From Apricaphanius iberus (lineage: Eukaryota; Chordata; Actinopteri; Cyprinodontiformes; Aphaniidae), in contig JAPXFQ010002671.1 of the NCBI GenBank assembly GCA_028564705.1, positions 1,054,001 to 1,118,000 of the forward strand: 64,000 nucleotides of DNA. The letters run 5' to 3'. Position 1 is the stretch's first letter. Each line of letters begins with the position of its first letter. The notes under the pieces are model-generated. The model worked only from the letters and a program-made list of their open reading frames with translations, did no database searches and had not been told where the DNA came from. The position numbers were made by a program, and so were the translations under genes. Positions 44,701 through 59,700 of this stretch are shown one piece after another.

Positions 44701-47700
44701 TGAGTTTATAACAGGAGAGTGTAGATATTCTTTGATAACGCAAAACTATATCTACACCATATAGGAGTCCACAAATTATTTTAAAGGAGGTGAAGGTTGC
44801 ATCCTAAAGTACCCCAGTAAATAAAGGTTTATCAATTTGTTTCTCCCAAGATATAAAGGTTTTGCTTTCAGGACCAAACTTTGCTGAGTGTCATAGATAG
44901 TTTTGCAAAAAAAGGAAAAACATTAGATGGAGACGACTCTACAGGGTGTGTTTTTAAGTCTTTCTGTCTTCTTTTTACAGATGGAAAAGTGTGGTTTGTA
45001 TCAAGAAAATCTCTTTTTTTATATATACATAAAACCACATATAAATCCTGTACGTATTATTTAGGTAAATAAACATTTACCCTTTTTCCTCTGTATCCTA
45101 CTCTCAGTTTCCTCCTTGGTTCCCCTCACCACTTGTTCCCCTTAAAAATGTCTCTCCTCATGTCGGGCTGAAGGAGATTCTCTCACAATACCTCTGTCTC
45201 AGAGCCTCGGTGTCTCCTCCACAAATAGGTCTTGGTAACCAATCCGTCTAGCTCTGGTTTCAGACGGGACCAGATAACACCCCCCCCAACCCTGCCGACA
45301 CTACCCAGACCCCTCCCCTCTGTTCCGTTGGTCTCTTTCTGGCCTTACACGTTGACTTTGGAAAGGCGATTTCCTAACTTTGATATGAGTTACAGTGAAA
45401 ATGCCTCCTGGTCGTTTCTGGACCGGCTTACAGGTTTAGTCCGGCACAGCAAAGAGGTGAAAACGTTCAGCTAAAAACAAGATAAGGAAGTTAGATGAAA
45501 ATGTAAACTTACCTTAGCATAGTCCAACTGGTTTCTTAAGGTCTTTGCCTTGGAGAGAAAACAGAAAAGTTCAAGTTAGTGAAACTACTCTGGGTAATTT
45601 TTGAATAACTTGCAGATTTTATAAAAAAAAAAGACTGCAAAGTTGGGAATAAGGTGCGATCAAGAATCTAACTGCTTCTAGGCTGTTTTTCAAAACAATC
45701 TGAGATGGAAAACAAGGTTCCTATTTTCATTTTTTCAGCTTAAATGACAAAATGTAATGAGGACACACCGCGATGGACTGGCGACTTTTCCAGGGTGTAC
45801 CCCCATACAACGAATAAGTAGAGAAAATGGCTGCATAGATAATGAAAACGAAATATGTTACAAATTTAAACAGTACTTGTATCTAGAAAGTACTCGTATT
45901 AATTTTACACGCTGATCATATCTGATCAGATTTTAGGGGGTCCACTTGACCTTCATATTTTCCCCTTCTTTTTATTTTTTTGTGATTGCAGATCTTTTGA
46001 CTGAAGCAATCTCTTTAAAACGAACTGCTCAAAAATGGAGTTTCTACTAGATCTTTTAACAGCATGTATTTATTTTGAGGTACTAAAAAATTGACAGATT
46101 TTTAAAAGTTTTTTTTAATTACTTTTACCATTTCATAGATTTTTTTCAAATGTTTTAAGAAACATTTATAAAGACCCCATCTTATCTCTGTAATTAAAGC
46201 CGATTACAGAGGTAATGCTGTGTTTTTAAACACTCATTTTCTATTTTTTTATTTAACATGGGTAATTTTAGTGTTCTGTTGTGTAAGAATCTTCTTTGAT
46301 GAACATGTTTTTGTTTCCGATTTAATCTGAGCAATCCTAAAACTTTGTCCATAACAAAATATCACACTTCCAGAGTGACAAATATTCCGCTTGGAATTGC
46401 AGCAGATATAGATGGATGAAACTTTTGCAAATTAAATAATGTCTAGCAAGAGAAATATATTCCATGATTTTTTATATTTTTCCCACTAACCTAAACTTTT
46501 CCCAGAATATGCAGGAAGGTGTACTTTTCCTTAGCAGATTCAGTGAAGTTCCTTATTTCTTTCTGAGATGAATTTTCAAGATTTAACCTCTAACTTACCA
46601 CATGCATTTAAAACTTAAAATCATATTCAAAATTTTTGTTATTTTTGATTTATTGAAACAAACAGATTTCTATTTAATTTCAAACTTAAAGCGTACTGGG
46701 GAAAAATCCAATTCTTTAATGCAAAAACAAGCAGCTGCTCCGCAGTGCATTTAAACTCAAAGGGTTTAGGAAGTGTTGACACAGCTGGAGTTCCCAGTAA
46801 CTTTCATCTATGTGAAATAAATCAACTAAGACCACAGCTGGCTTGTGCAACCAGAGTCTTACTTTTAAAAAAAATATTTTTTTTTTACATGCTTTACCTC
46901 CTGGAGCTGCTGGTGCCACTTCTCTTTCCCGACGATCTGACGGTGGCAAACCACCGGGGCGGCGCTCAGACGGAATGATGTCACCTCTCCAAGCCTGCTC
47001 TTCACAAATGGCTGCAGGTCAGAGTTCAGCTGTACAAAGGTGAAACACATATACAGTCAGTGATGTGGCTCAGCAACACTTAGATGACCCATTCCATGTT
47101 ACCTTGGTGAAAAAAAGTGGCTGAAGTGACATTCGGCTAGCTTACACTGGGAAAGGTCCTGCTAATGAGCAGTGGGGTGGACGGTTTGGTGAGGGACAAC
47201 TGTCCTGATGAGGACAGTTCTTCTTTAAAGAGCTAATTTCAGTGTTCAGCATGCTGTGTTTCCAGCGTGCTGCGGAGGCCCCGCAGATCAGTAGCTGCAG
47301 GGAGCCTACAGCTACACTACAGCATTACTAATACAGTAATCAAGATTCACCTAAAAAACTATCAAAAAGCATCCCATAATATGATGTATTTAGGTTGAAT
47401 CTTAATAATAATCAGGTTTGGGACAAACCAGCTGTCTTGAGCCTACTTTTTAATTTCTGTATTTCATCTATTTGCCTGTGTCCTCTTTCAACAACTTTTC
47501 CTGCCAAATCAACTCCAGTCTGAAGCCTCTGATGAACACAGATACAGCAAAACTAGAGGAGGGCCAATTACGCATGCAGTCAGAGATGACTGCTACATGT
47601 GGATCAGAAGCTCATTTAGTCTTTTGCTTTGATTAAACTTCATCATAGTCACAAAAAAAATACATCTGTCAGGGGAGGAATAAAGCTTGCTAAGAAAAAA

Positions 47701-50700
47701 AAAAAAAGAGTTTTATCTAAAACGAACCAAAAGTAAAAAATATTCTGCACCAAGTTTGTTAAAATGTTCTGCAAACATTAATGCCCCTTTCAGCTCTTGC
47801 ACATGTTGTCATGTTACTACCACAAAATTCTGTATATTTTATTGGGAGTTTATGTGATAAACCAACTTTCAGTACCCAATTAATGTAAAGGGGAGGGAAA
47901 ATGGTTTTACAAAGTTTAGATGAATAAATATCAGAAAAGTGTGATTTAGTATTGTTCCTTTTTAATTTGTTTTACCCATAAATAAAATCCGGTACACTCA
48001 ATTGCCTTCCAAAGTTGTTTACTTAATAAGTAGAGCCAATCTGTGTGTAATCTAATCTCAGTATGAACACAGTTTTTCTGTAAAACTCTCAGATGTGAGC
48101 TTCAAAAAGAATCAGATTTCTAAATACTTTTCTTCTAAGTTCCAAAGAAATCCTTTATAAAAAGAATAAATAAAAAAAACCTTATGAAAAGTCAGTCTCT
48201 TGAGCCACACAAATAAAACATATTACATAAAAAAGAAGAATGGTTTCGGCTGAATAAGACTTGCCTTATGACCCAGCGACAGGTGTTTTCCGTAGAGGTA
48301 GGCCAGTCTTTGAGCCTCTCTGTCATGTTTAGCGAGCTGCATGGCGGCCTGACAGCTCTTGGCCAGCAGTGCTCCATGGGACAGAAACGTCTGATCCTCC
48401 CAGGACATCATGTCGACGCCATCGCAGAGACCGTCCTGCAGAGCAAACGGTGGCAGACACTTCAAAGTCACCACAGACGAACACAAAGCTCCTCAAATCT
48501 AAACTACACATTTTTACTCAGCCTTTTTACACAAGTTCTGCAGCCAAGAAACGGATTCCACAGCGGAGGAAAACATTTCATGTTTACAGAAGGAGACTGC
48601 ACTACAATAACTCTTTCAAATCTCCTTTCTACTAAATTAAACACTTGAAAAAAACATTTAAGTAAATGTGTAGAGAGATTCTTTTGGATTCAGCACAAGC
48701 CCAAAACACAGTAATTATAGGGAAATCTTTCTAACATCAGCCTGACAGGACTGTGGTTGATTTGAATAAAGAAAAATCTTTTTTGATTCATTATTTATCA
48801 GATGTCTTCTCATTTATAGTCAGCTGGTAGCACCTCATGTCGGAACCTCATGGAGAAAGACTCACTTTCTATTCATGTCGTAACCCTAGTCGTACTTGTG
48901 ACCTCAATGCACCTAAAACGTGACATTGTTTTTTTTCCTGTTAATTCAGATTTAGCTTCATCTCTGGTGAACATGTTCTCGACAGTGACTGATTTACCTC
49001 GACATTGGAGGAATTCTCATAATATATTCCTTGGACTAAATCTCCGATGGCACTGGAGATCAGTTCAACGACCTGCCAAATAGAAAAAGAAAAATTATTT
49101 GAATACTCAAAAAAAAAAGAAGAAGAACATTTTGTATAAATATAAATTGGGTTGACTCTGGCTGCACCATGACAGAGTCAGCGTGGATTATCAAATAGAT
49201 GATAAATGTTCAAACAAAGGGTTGATTTCTTGATGCCCAAGAGGTGTAGGTGAGGCAGGAGTTAATCCAGCCTTACCTGCTCACCAGCCAACCTCAACAA
49301 CTTTCCCTGTAGGTGGAGGGGTCCTTGTAGAGACCCCTTCCTGCAGCCCATTCATGATTTGACTGCACGACAATTACCAACTATTTTGATTTTTGCTGCT
49401 AAAGTTGTTTGTTATGTTCAAAGAGGATTAGCAACGGATGCAACCTGACGGCCAACTTGGCTTGAAGGGTACAATTATATGTGTCTTCTGGCCTGTGAAT
49501 GATGAAGAATTGGATGGGAAACAAGGCAAGCGGGATCTCTGGGTTTCACTCCTGTTACTTTTGTGAGAAATTAAAAGAACTGAATGAATGGATGAATAAA
49601 TATATACATGTACGTTTGGATTAATTGATGGACAGATGGAAATAATAAATAATGGAAGTGGATGAATGAACAAATGACTATGATGGATGGATGGATCAAC
49701 TAAATGATGAATAGATAAAGAGTAACTGAGCCGTGACAATTTAATGGACAGAGCAATGGATAAAAGAATTAATGAACTAGATTGGTTGATAAATTTATGG
49801 ACAGAAAGATGATGAACGATAAATGTATAGATGGTTAATTTTGAGAATGGATTGATAAAGCGATCACCAATGATTGGACTGCTAAGGTGAATCAGAGCTT
49901 CATTCACCCTCTCTGAGAGTTTCTAAAACTGAAACTCTGAGAGGAGATGAATAAAGGAATCAAAAGAAAAAAAAGCTAAAGAAGATGGCTTTCAAACTTA
50001 TTTTAAGGCGCACTTGATGTCTTTAAACCAATGTTAGAGACCGAGATGAAATAATAATTAGCAACATCTTTATAGAATCCTAAAATCCCCCCCCAAAAAA
50101 AATCACATATCTAATTAATTTAACTCTAACCTAATGTTCTGTTAAATGTATTTAGCTTAAAAGCACAAAATCTGAATCTGATTGTCTAAGATTACAGCTT
50201 GAATCAAAGATCACAACTTTGATCAACAAAAGAGTCAACACTCTTGCTGTGGAACTGAACTACTGAGGATCTTCCTCATTATAAATCACTAACAGAACAG
50301 ATTAAACTAAAATGTAGACATAAATGAGGTCAATCAATACCGATTCGCTAATCATGTCATCCGTAACATTCGTAATTAAAGTCACATTTTCTCCTGTGAT
50401 TTAATCGGGAGCCTCTGAACAGCTGGTTTCGAGAATTAATCTAAGGTGAGGTGTGTTGGTCGCCAGGTGAACCACTGCTCAGCTGCTCATTACCCCACCA
50501 CAGAGTGGGGGTGGGGGTGGGGGGTCTCCTTTAGATTTCATGAAGCACACCAAGGTTTGCTTTCAATCCTCATTATATTTCAAATTTAGAGAAATCCATC
50601 CGAGAGAGCCAGATCAACTTTCTATCCAATCTCAGGCACGGAGCACAAAGAAGCTCCTTTGATCTCATATTTTTTATTTCGCAACACAGAAACCATTAGC

Positions 50701-53700
50701 TGTCAATTCAAGTTAATAGACTTTAGAGTGACTTTCCTAAAAGTCTAGAGAGCCAGTCTGAGGACAACAGGTAGATCAAGCGGAAACAAAAGAGAAAATA
50801 TTTCGTTACCTGTAGTCTATTAACGATGGCATAATTTGTTGTGCTGTCGATCATTGCTTTACATCCGTTTTCACATATTCACTATTTGCCATTTATTAGC
50901 TCATTGCACAGCCCTATGGTCAAATGTGTTTTCAAATGACGTTTGTAAATAAATTGGATTAGATATCTGGTTTCTGGAAAGCTTATTTAAGCTTTTATCA
51001 GTTTTAAATTTGTTTTGAAGAACTCTTTTTTTTATCCTTCCTGTATAAGAAGCCATTATTTGTTTATATCAGAAGCAAAAGAAAACTTATTTTGTATGTG
51101 GGTAAGAGAATAAGAGCATTAGACAAAAATTATGGATCATATTTTAAACTACCTCTTGCATCTTACAACTGTCCTGGACTTATTCAACTTCAACAACAAA
51201 GTTGGTTTATTGGCAAAAATCATCAGAATGGAATCAACAAAATACTTGACAGCTTAAAAAAACAACAACAAAAAAACACATTAAACACTAAATCCTACTT
51301 TGAAGAATTCGCTATTGTGTAAAACGTTTTCAGCCCTTTGAAAATAATTCCTTATAGGAGTTGAAAATGAGCATATAAGCCGTTTTCTCAGGTGTTGAGA
51401 TCAACACCTTAAACACCTGTGGCTTCATTTATAAAGCTTGCTCACACAGAAAAAGGTGTCTGGAAACTGCATAAATCACTCTCTAGGCAAACGTTTTTTA
51501 TTTAAACAAAGGTGAAGGAAAAAAGTATAGACAAAAATACATTTTTACCTCTTCACTAGTTCCAAACGATGAAAGAGAGACTGATGTGCTCGTCATGTTG
51601 CTGCAAATAGATAATTCTCAGGGAATTGAAAGTTTGAAAACAGCACTAGTTGGACATCTGTTGTTGAGTTTCTTACTCGAAGACACAGATACCGCACGCT
51701 TGTGATAATTTAGGTATGGACTGCCCCCTACTGGCCGAAAAATTACACGCTGTGCCTTTAAGCACACTAAGAGACGTGCTCTTGCACTTTTTGGACAGTG
51801 CAGTTTTAAGCCACATCCAGACTTGTAGAGCCTCGCACAAACAGCAACACACAACCTAAAGTCAACCCCCACCCCGTCTCTGAACTGACAATAGGAAAGT
51901 AGTGTGTGAATAAAAATGTTCCATTTATATGTATGTCTTCATGTTATAAACCAAATGCACTTTTTGGTGTATTAAAGGGCAGGTACATTTTTTTTCAACT
52001 TGGACCTTATTTGTAGCATAAATTAGGTAAAAAAAAAAAAAAAAACTAAAAAATGATAATAGCAGCAAATCAACTCTGAGACGCTCCGAACTCATTGATC
52101 GCAAATGAATTTAAACTCCCCAAGTGGCTCCAAATTTGTCTGAATGAGTAAATGAATGTAATGCCTACTATAAATGTGGTCCAGGTTGAAAAAAAAAGGT
52201 AATTCCCCTTTAATTGCGATGAGTAAAAATATAAATAGTACTGTAGTGACACTCTTGCATAATGCTGCACAATAGATCCACCCAGTGACAATCACAACAC
52301 TTGCAGCATCTTAATGGGAGGAGTTTTTAGAGGTTTCCTAACCCGAAATGATGAATGGCTAAACAGCCGATTTAGATCTTCTAAAGCAGTCCTATTGCAC
52401 CTATGTCCTGAACTAAGCTTGGTTACCTATGCTTTCATTGGTAGCTCTAACGTTTTTGCAGCAGGCAAATAGTAATGCTGAGCCACTAGCAGCTCTTCTG
52501 TTTATTTGTGATGCCACCACTACTCCAAATAAAAATTTGTGCAGGTAATACTTTTCAAATGTAGACTTAAAACACACCTTTTCTGTCAGGCTTAAATGAC
52601 CTAGTGTAATGTTTAGTGACCAAGAGTTGAAACTTATTATGTTCTGCTGTAGAAGAAGTTTCAATTTTTTTAATTAGCTTTTAATCCAATATTATTATTG
52701 TTAAAGGAAGGATATATTCATACTTTGTATGTATCATTTGTTTGATCACTTCTTTTGCTTTCATATTTAATTTGAATCTCTTTACTCTTGTTACACATTT
52801 TCTTATTACCAATTATAATTTAGTATTTTATTGAGAAGCCCTTTTTTACTGAGGTTAAATACGATTTTAGTAAGGATTCTACCAAAATTTTAATAAATGA
52901 AACCCTTGACATGTCTACATTAAAGTAGAAATATAGCTTCAGGGCCGTGCATAGACCATGAGAGGCGCAGGTTCTTCTCAGAGTTCAAAAATAGGGGCAC
53001 ACATAGCAAGATTTTAAAACGGCTTACAACAACATAACTTAGTGTATCATCCTGAAGCAACAACCAATATCCATCAATATAATAATAGAGTTTCGCAACA
53101 TAATATATCAACGTCATCAGTAGGGAACCATTCAAAGCCAAAGTAGCCTGTATTTTATCTAAAGGGGAGCACTATACCACTGTTGAGACGTTAGTGCTGG
53201 GATGCGTTGATCAAATACAAACATTAAAAAAACTATAGGATAGCTGGTAGCTTGTTAAACAAGTTTGATAAAGTACATTATGGAATAATTAATCTTGAAG
53301 CTGTATCTAACTAAATAAACCCTCACATCTGACTGGTTAACCTCCACAGCAACTCAGGTGCAGCTTTAAAGGGATATTCCACCCCCAAGTAAAAAACGTG
53401 TCTGCTGCCATATTCCTCAAAGTTTGATAAGTGATTAAAAAAGCATTTTGTAACCAGCCCAGTAATTACCCTGATCTGGCAGCAGTCTTTTTGCTTTACC
53501 TTAGCATAAACCAATGTAAGTGAATTGGAACTACTAGCACTACTAGGAATAGTGGTGTGTCTGGATTTCCATAAAGGGACACCAAAGTGATCAAGATTAA
53601 ATAAATAAATAAAAACTTGTGAAATATGTCTACATTAATAAACAATTAACAAGTATATAATGTGACAGTGAAATTGTGAGAAAAAAATCTCAGGTCCCAC

Positions 53701-56700
53701 TCTATGACGCTGATTGCCAGATGTACTCATTCAACTGAAAAACATCCTTTTAAAAACGCGGTCGGGAAGACAGTCTGGGCTGAACCATGGCATACGGCCG
53801 CTGAGCTCCGTGATGCCTCTATTAACCTTCCGTAAAGGGAGAAATCAGGTCTCTTCTCCAACATCCACCATAGGTAAAGAGAGGCTCTATGGAGCGCAGC
53901 GGCCAAACGATGTATCAGTTCAAGCTGTTGGTTCAGGGCGCTGAGTCAGCACTGCCTGAAGCCAGCAGCATGTATAGCAAACAAGCACAGAGAGCCTAGC
54001 GTTAGCATCGATGCTAAGTAGCTTCTGAGGGAACTACCTCAGCTTTTGTTTCCTTATTCAAGGTGTGTTTAAAACATATAGGCTTTAAACCACTTCGACC
54101 TTGTGGTCCTCCAAAGTGCGATATGCGGATTTCAGCTTCTCTGTTTCTTTTGACATTCTTCTGTGTGCACAGGTAGCACCATAGACACACAAGATGAGCA
54201 ATTTGGGGCGGAGCGAGTGTGTCTGAGAGAGGGAGGACATCTCTGTAAGGCCGTGCCTGTGACGTAGACAATGGAAAAAATGTACCACTATCAGCCAATC
54301 ACAAAATTCGAATGCAGTACCTCACGATTACCATGAGCGGTGGCTTTAAGACGTTTTTAGACCAAAGACTTTGGAATTGAACAAGTTTACACGAAAATGA
54401 GGAGACCCAGTAATAGAGTTTATAAGCGAAAAAAAAAATGTTTTGGGGTTTAGTTACATTTTAAGAAAAGGGGCAGGTGCCCAGGCACCCTTAGCCTCCC
54501 ACTCTGCACGGGCCTGTATGGCTGTCCAAAAAGCGGAGGCATAGTTTACTGCTTCTCATTGGTAGACAGTGGAACCTGCCAATAAAAGCAGAAAAGTATC
54601 AAACAGAGCAACTTGTTACCTGCTTTATGTCTCAAACATGGATCTCCCACAACTTGATGTAGAAAATTGCATTTCCTTTTTAAAATTTCTTCCATGTCTG
54701 CCACCTCTGACATTATTCTAAGCACCTCACTCATAATGAAAATAGCTAACTGAGTCCGTACTCAGAAAAAGCGTCCAGCTTTAAGAATGTGGTTAGTGCG
54801 GCCTGGTAAAGCTCTGTAGAGTGCCTTCATTGATTAAAAAAAAAAAAAATAAGATCAGTCAATCAGCGGTTGTGGTTGATAAAGTTAGAAAACAGCCAAC
54901 TTCAATCATCAGTCAATTTCAGTAGAGCGCAAGAAAAATTATTGAAATATCCAGCAAAAAAAACAAAAACCTCTGCACATTAAAGAGGAGTCTCCTCAGG
55001 TGGACGAGCTCCATAGGTTCATCCCAGACATCCTTGAGTTCATCAGAAAGCTCCAGAGATGCTAGCTGCTCAGTCAGCCTCACAGTGCCCTTTGGGTAAC
55101 TGAATCCACAGAGGGAAAATATTGAGGAAACCCGAGCTTCCTCCCCAGACTTGGAAGGACAATGTGCCTACAGTATTACCAGATGTGGTGTCTCTGCCTG
55201 GGGAAGCGAGGGCTGTTTTTTTTGTTTTTTTTTGCGGAAAGTATCAGATTAACTCTCTCTCCTACTCCATTCCCAAATCCAGCCAGATCGTGTTTTGCCG
55301 ACAGAATTGAGAGGGGTGGGGGGGGGGGGGGGGGAAATCGGAGACTTGTGATGAGATTATTTTACAGTTTATACAAGCAGCAGCATAAGTTTTCCTCTCA
55401 AGGATACGACATATAATCTCCATCATTTTGAGTGTAAAAGAGGAGAATAATCTTAAACGATTCTAAATCTGCTCATCCATCATTTTATTTCTCTAAAAAG
55501 ATCTGAGGCCCAAGAAAAAAATACAAAAGTCTATGTTTACTCAGGAGGAGGAGCATTCAGCATGTGTATATCTCCTCACAAAATTAGATCCATACTGTAG
55601 ATTTTAGTTTGAAAAAAAAATGAGATGAGACAAAAGGTTGACACTGCCGTTTACAGGCATGAAGTAACTTTTAAATAAGGATGGAAAGCTGGTTAAATAA
55701 GACTTAAATCATTATAATTTTTGTTTACTAATGCATATTAAAATCAGTAGTTCGAGCCAATAATGTTACTTTCAGTGACTATACCCTTGAGTCAAGCAAA
55801 GCAGGTCCATTTGGTTCAAACAATGTTGACATTAAGGTTACTTTAAGCCATGACGTTCACTGCATGATTAAGAAGAATGAATTGATGAACAGATGTAAAG
55901 ATGAACAGAAAAAAAAAATTATTTCAAAAAATTAACAAAATATTTCCAGCACTGTGTTTAGTTATTATATCAGGATTTTGTGAATCATTTGGTCTGAAGA
56001 TTTTTCCTGCCCACACTGCCTACGTCTCTGCAATGACAACCGGAGGTGGACAGGAGGAGGTGACATCTTTGCAAATGGACCCAAGAATTCAGGAAATAAT
56101 TGGGGAGGCTGCACTGACAGGTGTCCAGTCAGACACTCCGAGTGACAGCAACGCTGCCGAAGGGTCATCCACAAATAATGATCCGCTGTCAGATGTCACA
56201 AGCATTTACAGACACACCTGCAAGCTGGAGACACAATTTGCATGTCGGACATCACAGCTATAAATAGAATAAAACTCATTTATTTCTTTCGTAAAAACGT
56301 TTTTTTTTTGTATCTGCTGTAATCTTGAAGGATTGCAATGGTCTGTTTTAAAATGAGTAAATAATTAGGTTTCACTGGTACTACAGATGATGGAACAGGG
56401 CTGAGAATTGTTACCAAGGTTACGTGATATTAGGAAACAATCAGGTTGTGATAGTAACCTTTGATTTTGTGATGGTGATTTTTGTTGATATTAAGAATTT
56501 TTTCAATCATCTCTTTTTCGCCTTGCTCACCGTGGTATTGGCTCCCTGTGATTTATTTTGAAGGTGGATTATCATAATTTATACCACAGCCCCGTCATAT
56601 AAACTGGGTTCGTTCACATTGCTGGTTGGACTACAGTGCGGCCCCCCCCATCTCTGATTCGGTTTGTGATGGAGGTTTTAAATAACCTCAGAGTCTCCTC

Positions 56701-59700
56701 TTTATTTTTGCAGATTATTTGGTTCTGTTGTCGTCCTCATCCAAGACTTTCAGGGTCCACCAGAGCGGAAGCAGTGAGAAGTCATCGCTTTGTGTCTGAG
56801 GCCATGGTTCTACATTGAAATTCTTCTAGGGTCTGTTTCTGCCCAAAGCGGGAGAGTTCAAGCATCTTTGCATCTTATTCAGGAGGGCTTTGGCAGATTG
56901 AGAGTTGGAGTGGTTGTTGGTTAGTTGTGGTTAAAAGAAGCTGAGCTGTAAGGTGCAGCTGCATCCACTTTACAACCCGTACCATGACATATCGATGATA
57001 AAAAAAACAAAAAACAAAAAGAAACACCAGCTGGGATGAGTTTTCACTGTAGGGGCGCTGGGCTCTCCCATGCCTTGAGGGGCAGACGTTCTGCTCCTCT
57101 AACCTAACAGGAGTCAGCTCAGGTGTTTCGGATGTTCTGATCAAGGGGTAGTAGTCTTAGGAAACCTCGCTGGATGTTTTTTTTGGGCACATCCGAGGAG
57201 ACACCACGATAGACCAAATATGTAGCTTCAAGAATTTGGATAATAGCTTCAAAATTCCTAAATGTTGTTTTGTTCATCAAAGTTTTCTTAATTTTTATGG
57301 GAACTCAAACAAACTCAGTTTGTGTCCATTTTAAAAACCAGAGTTAAAAGGACCTAGAGGTGAAAATAGATGAAAAAACCGGCAATTGTGGTTTAGTCGT
57401 TGAATATTGCAAATAATGATAAATACTTTTTCTCAGGATTTTCTTTCATCACAATGCCATTATCACTTTCTGAGCTTTAGCATCTCAGTCACTAAAAATA
57501 TATATATTTAGTGTGGGCATCGAGGGCAGGAAAATCTATCCAACACCTCAGGTTTATAATTGGGAGTTTGCATCTGTGGTGCTTGAAATATTACATCCTA
57601 CCACATTTAGCACACAAATGGTCCTTTGGGATTGCAACACTGCAAACACTGATATTGTGACGACCAATGTGAGTTTATAAATTACACAGCTTTTTAAAAA
57701 AAACAGAGTGATTAATGAGTTCTACAAAAATTCAAGTTAAGTGGTGGCAAATAGAAGGTAAATGTCACCAAACAAATATAAATCGGCATAAAAATATGAC
57801 ATTTTTTCGGAAATTCACATTTTTATCTTAGATGAATCCAATTTTTCCATATCTATCACAACTGCACAGGAGCATTACATATAGCCCATTTAAGGAGTTT
57901 TAGATCTGCCTCTGGATCTCCTCCCAGAGAGATATTCCCTCCAAAGTGAAGCATTTTAAGCGTCTCTACTCCAGGCACAGTTAAATGATGCAAGCCATTC
58001 TAAAGAGGATGCTCACTTTGTCCAGTTATATTCAAGATCTTTGTTTCTCTCTCTCTTTTCCTATCTCATGACCATGAATGAGGTTTAACATAATCAGACC
58101 ATTTTAAACAAGGCAGCACTTGAAACCTTACAATGACAGCACACTTTATAGCATGGATGTGTATTGGCAAGAATCTGGTGATTCGATATGTATCACAATA
58201 CATGGGGAACGATATGATATATTACGATACTTTGGGGAAGACTATATATATTTTGTGATTTTAAAACTGAATTTAACTGAAAAAAAAACGGTCACATCAT
58301 TCCTCTAAACACGCCAACCTTTTTCATACTCAACACATCCAGTTTTATTACTAGATCCAGTTGATCCACTGAAATGAAGAAGTTGAAAACAGTCATCAAC
58401 TACGAGTCATAATTTTAATTTTACTAAAGCAATTTACTGTCATCACAAATGGTTACATTCCAATTATAAAAAAGAAAAAGAAGAATTTATACATTGCCTT
58501 TTAATATCAATACAATATTAAATGATATATCGGCGTATTGGTATTTTCTTACATGTCTAGTAGAAGATTTTGTGGAAGATCTTTTTTTTTCTCTGTGGAT
58601 CATCTACACCGGTATTTCTCAAACTTTTTACAGTGGGTACAACCTGAGCTTTCCGAATACCATGATCATGACCAACCTAAACATACAGTAGAGAAGGATT
58701 ACTTTTATAAATATAGGCAATTAACAAAGTGGGCTTATTTACTCCTAATAAGGATTTTTTTATTGGTTATTGTTGCCAGCCACAGGCACACTGTGGGAAT
58801 TATATATTTTGAATTAATTTTCTTTAAAAAAAATATTTAGAACTTTTCTCCAAGTACCACTAGGGAGAGCTTGAGTACTATTGGTGGTACATGTACCACA
58901 GTTTGAGAATCATGGATCTACACTATTGGTCCTCCAAAATGTAAATCATCCTGAGAGTCTGCATCCGCACTCTCACGATTATCTGTAGTGCTACGCAATT
59001 ATCCATCCAGTCTGCCTCACAGTTCTCACTCGATTGTTTGAAAATGGCTTTGTATAAGCATGAGAAGAAGAGAAAGGGCTCAGAAGAGAGACAAGACCAC
59101 AGCGTTTCTTGGAGATTATTTCCAACAATGGCTCCCCACTGATTCCTCCGTCGCCAAGTTTCTACTCGGCAAGTTTGGAGTTACTTTGTCAGGAGATCAC
59201 ACAGGTATTGATTTATTTCCTGTGATGTGTGAAAATTTAGCGACGGTCCCTAACCGAAACCATCGGCGCTGTATCCGCTCCATGAGCACAGCTCTCTGTG
59301 AGACGCTGGAGGGAGTCTCCGCTCTAATGAAACAAATGTGTGTCGAATATCCAACTAACTTCACCAAAGTAAGTTTGGGATGTTATTTGGAGAAATGCAT
59401 TTCAGATTACTGCTAGAATAAGTTATCTAAATCTATATGGTAACTTTCACAAGATCAGCGCACCCAACCCAGAAGCTTCGTTGTTGTGACGTCGCATTCT
59501 GGAGTGATGGCAGTGAAAATCCTCCACTATACCTTTAATGGTGCTTAAGAGAATGTGGGTAGTGGAGCAAATACAGAGGACTGTCAGTGCTAAAAAGGTA
59601 TTTAGAGCACAGAAACAATATCTGCATGTCAGGTCATCGTTTAGCCTTCGAGTTTAGTTGTTTTTTTAGGTCTGAATGAGTTATAAGCCAGTGCCATTTC

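Noticed and set aside
49428..49907. 159-aa minus-strand ORF rich in Ser-Ile-His
   Set aside because: Translation of a degenerate GATG/GAAT tetranucleotide array.
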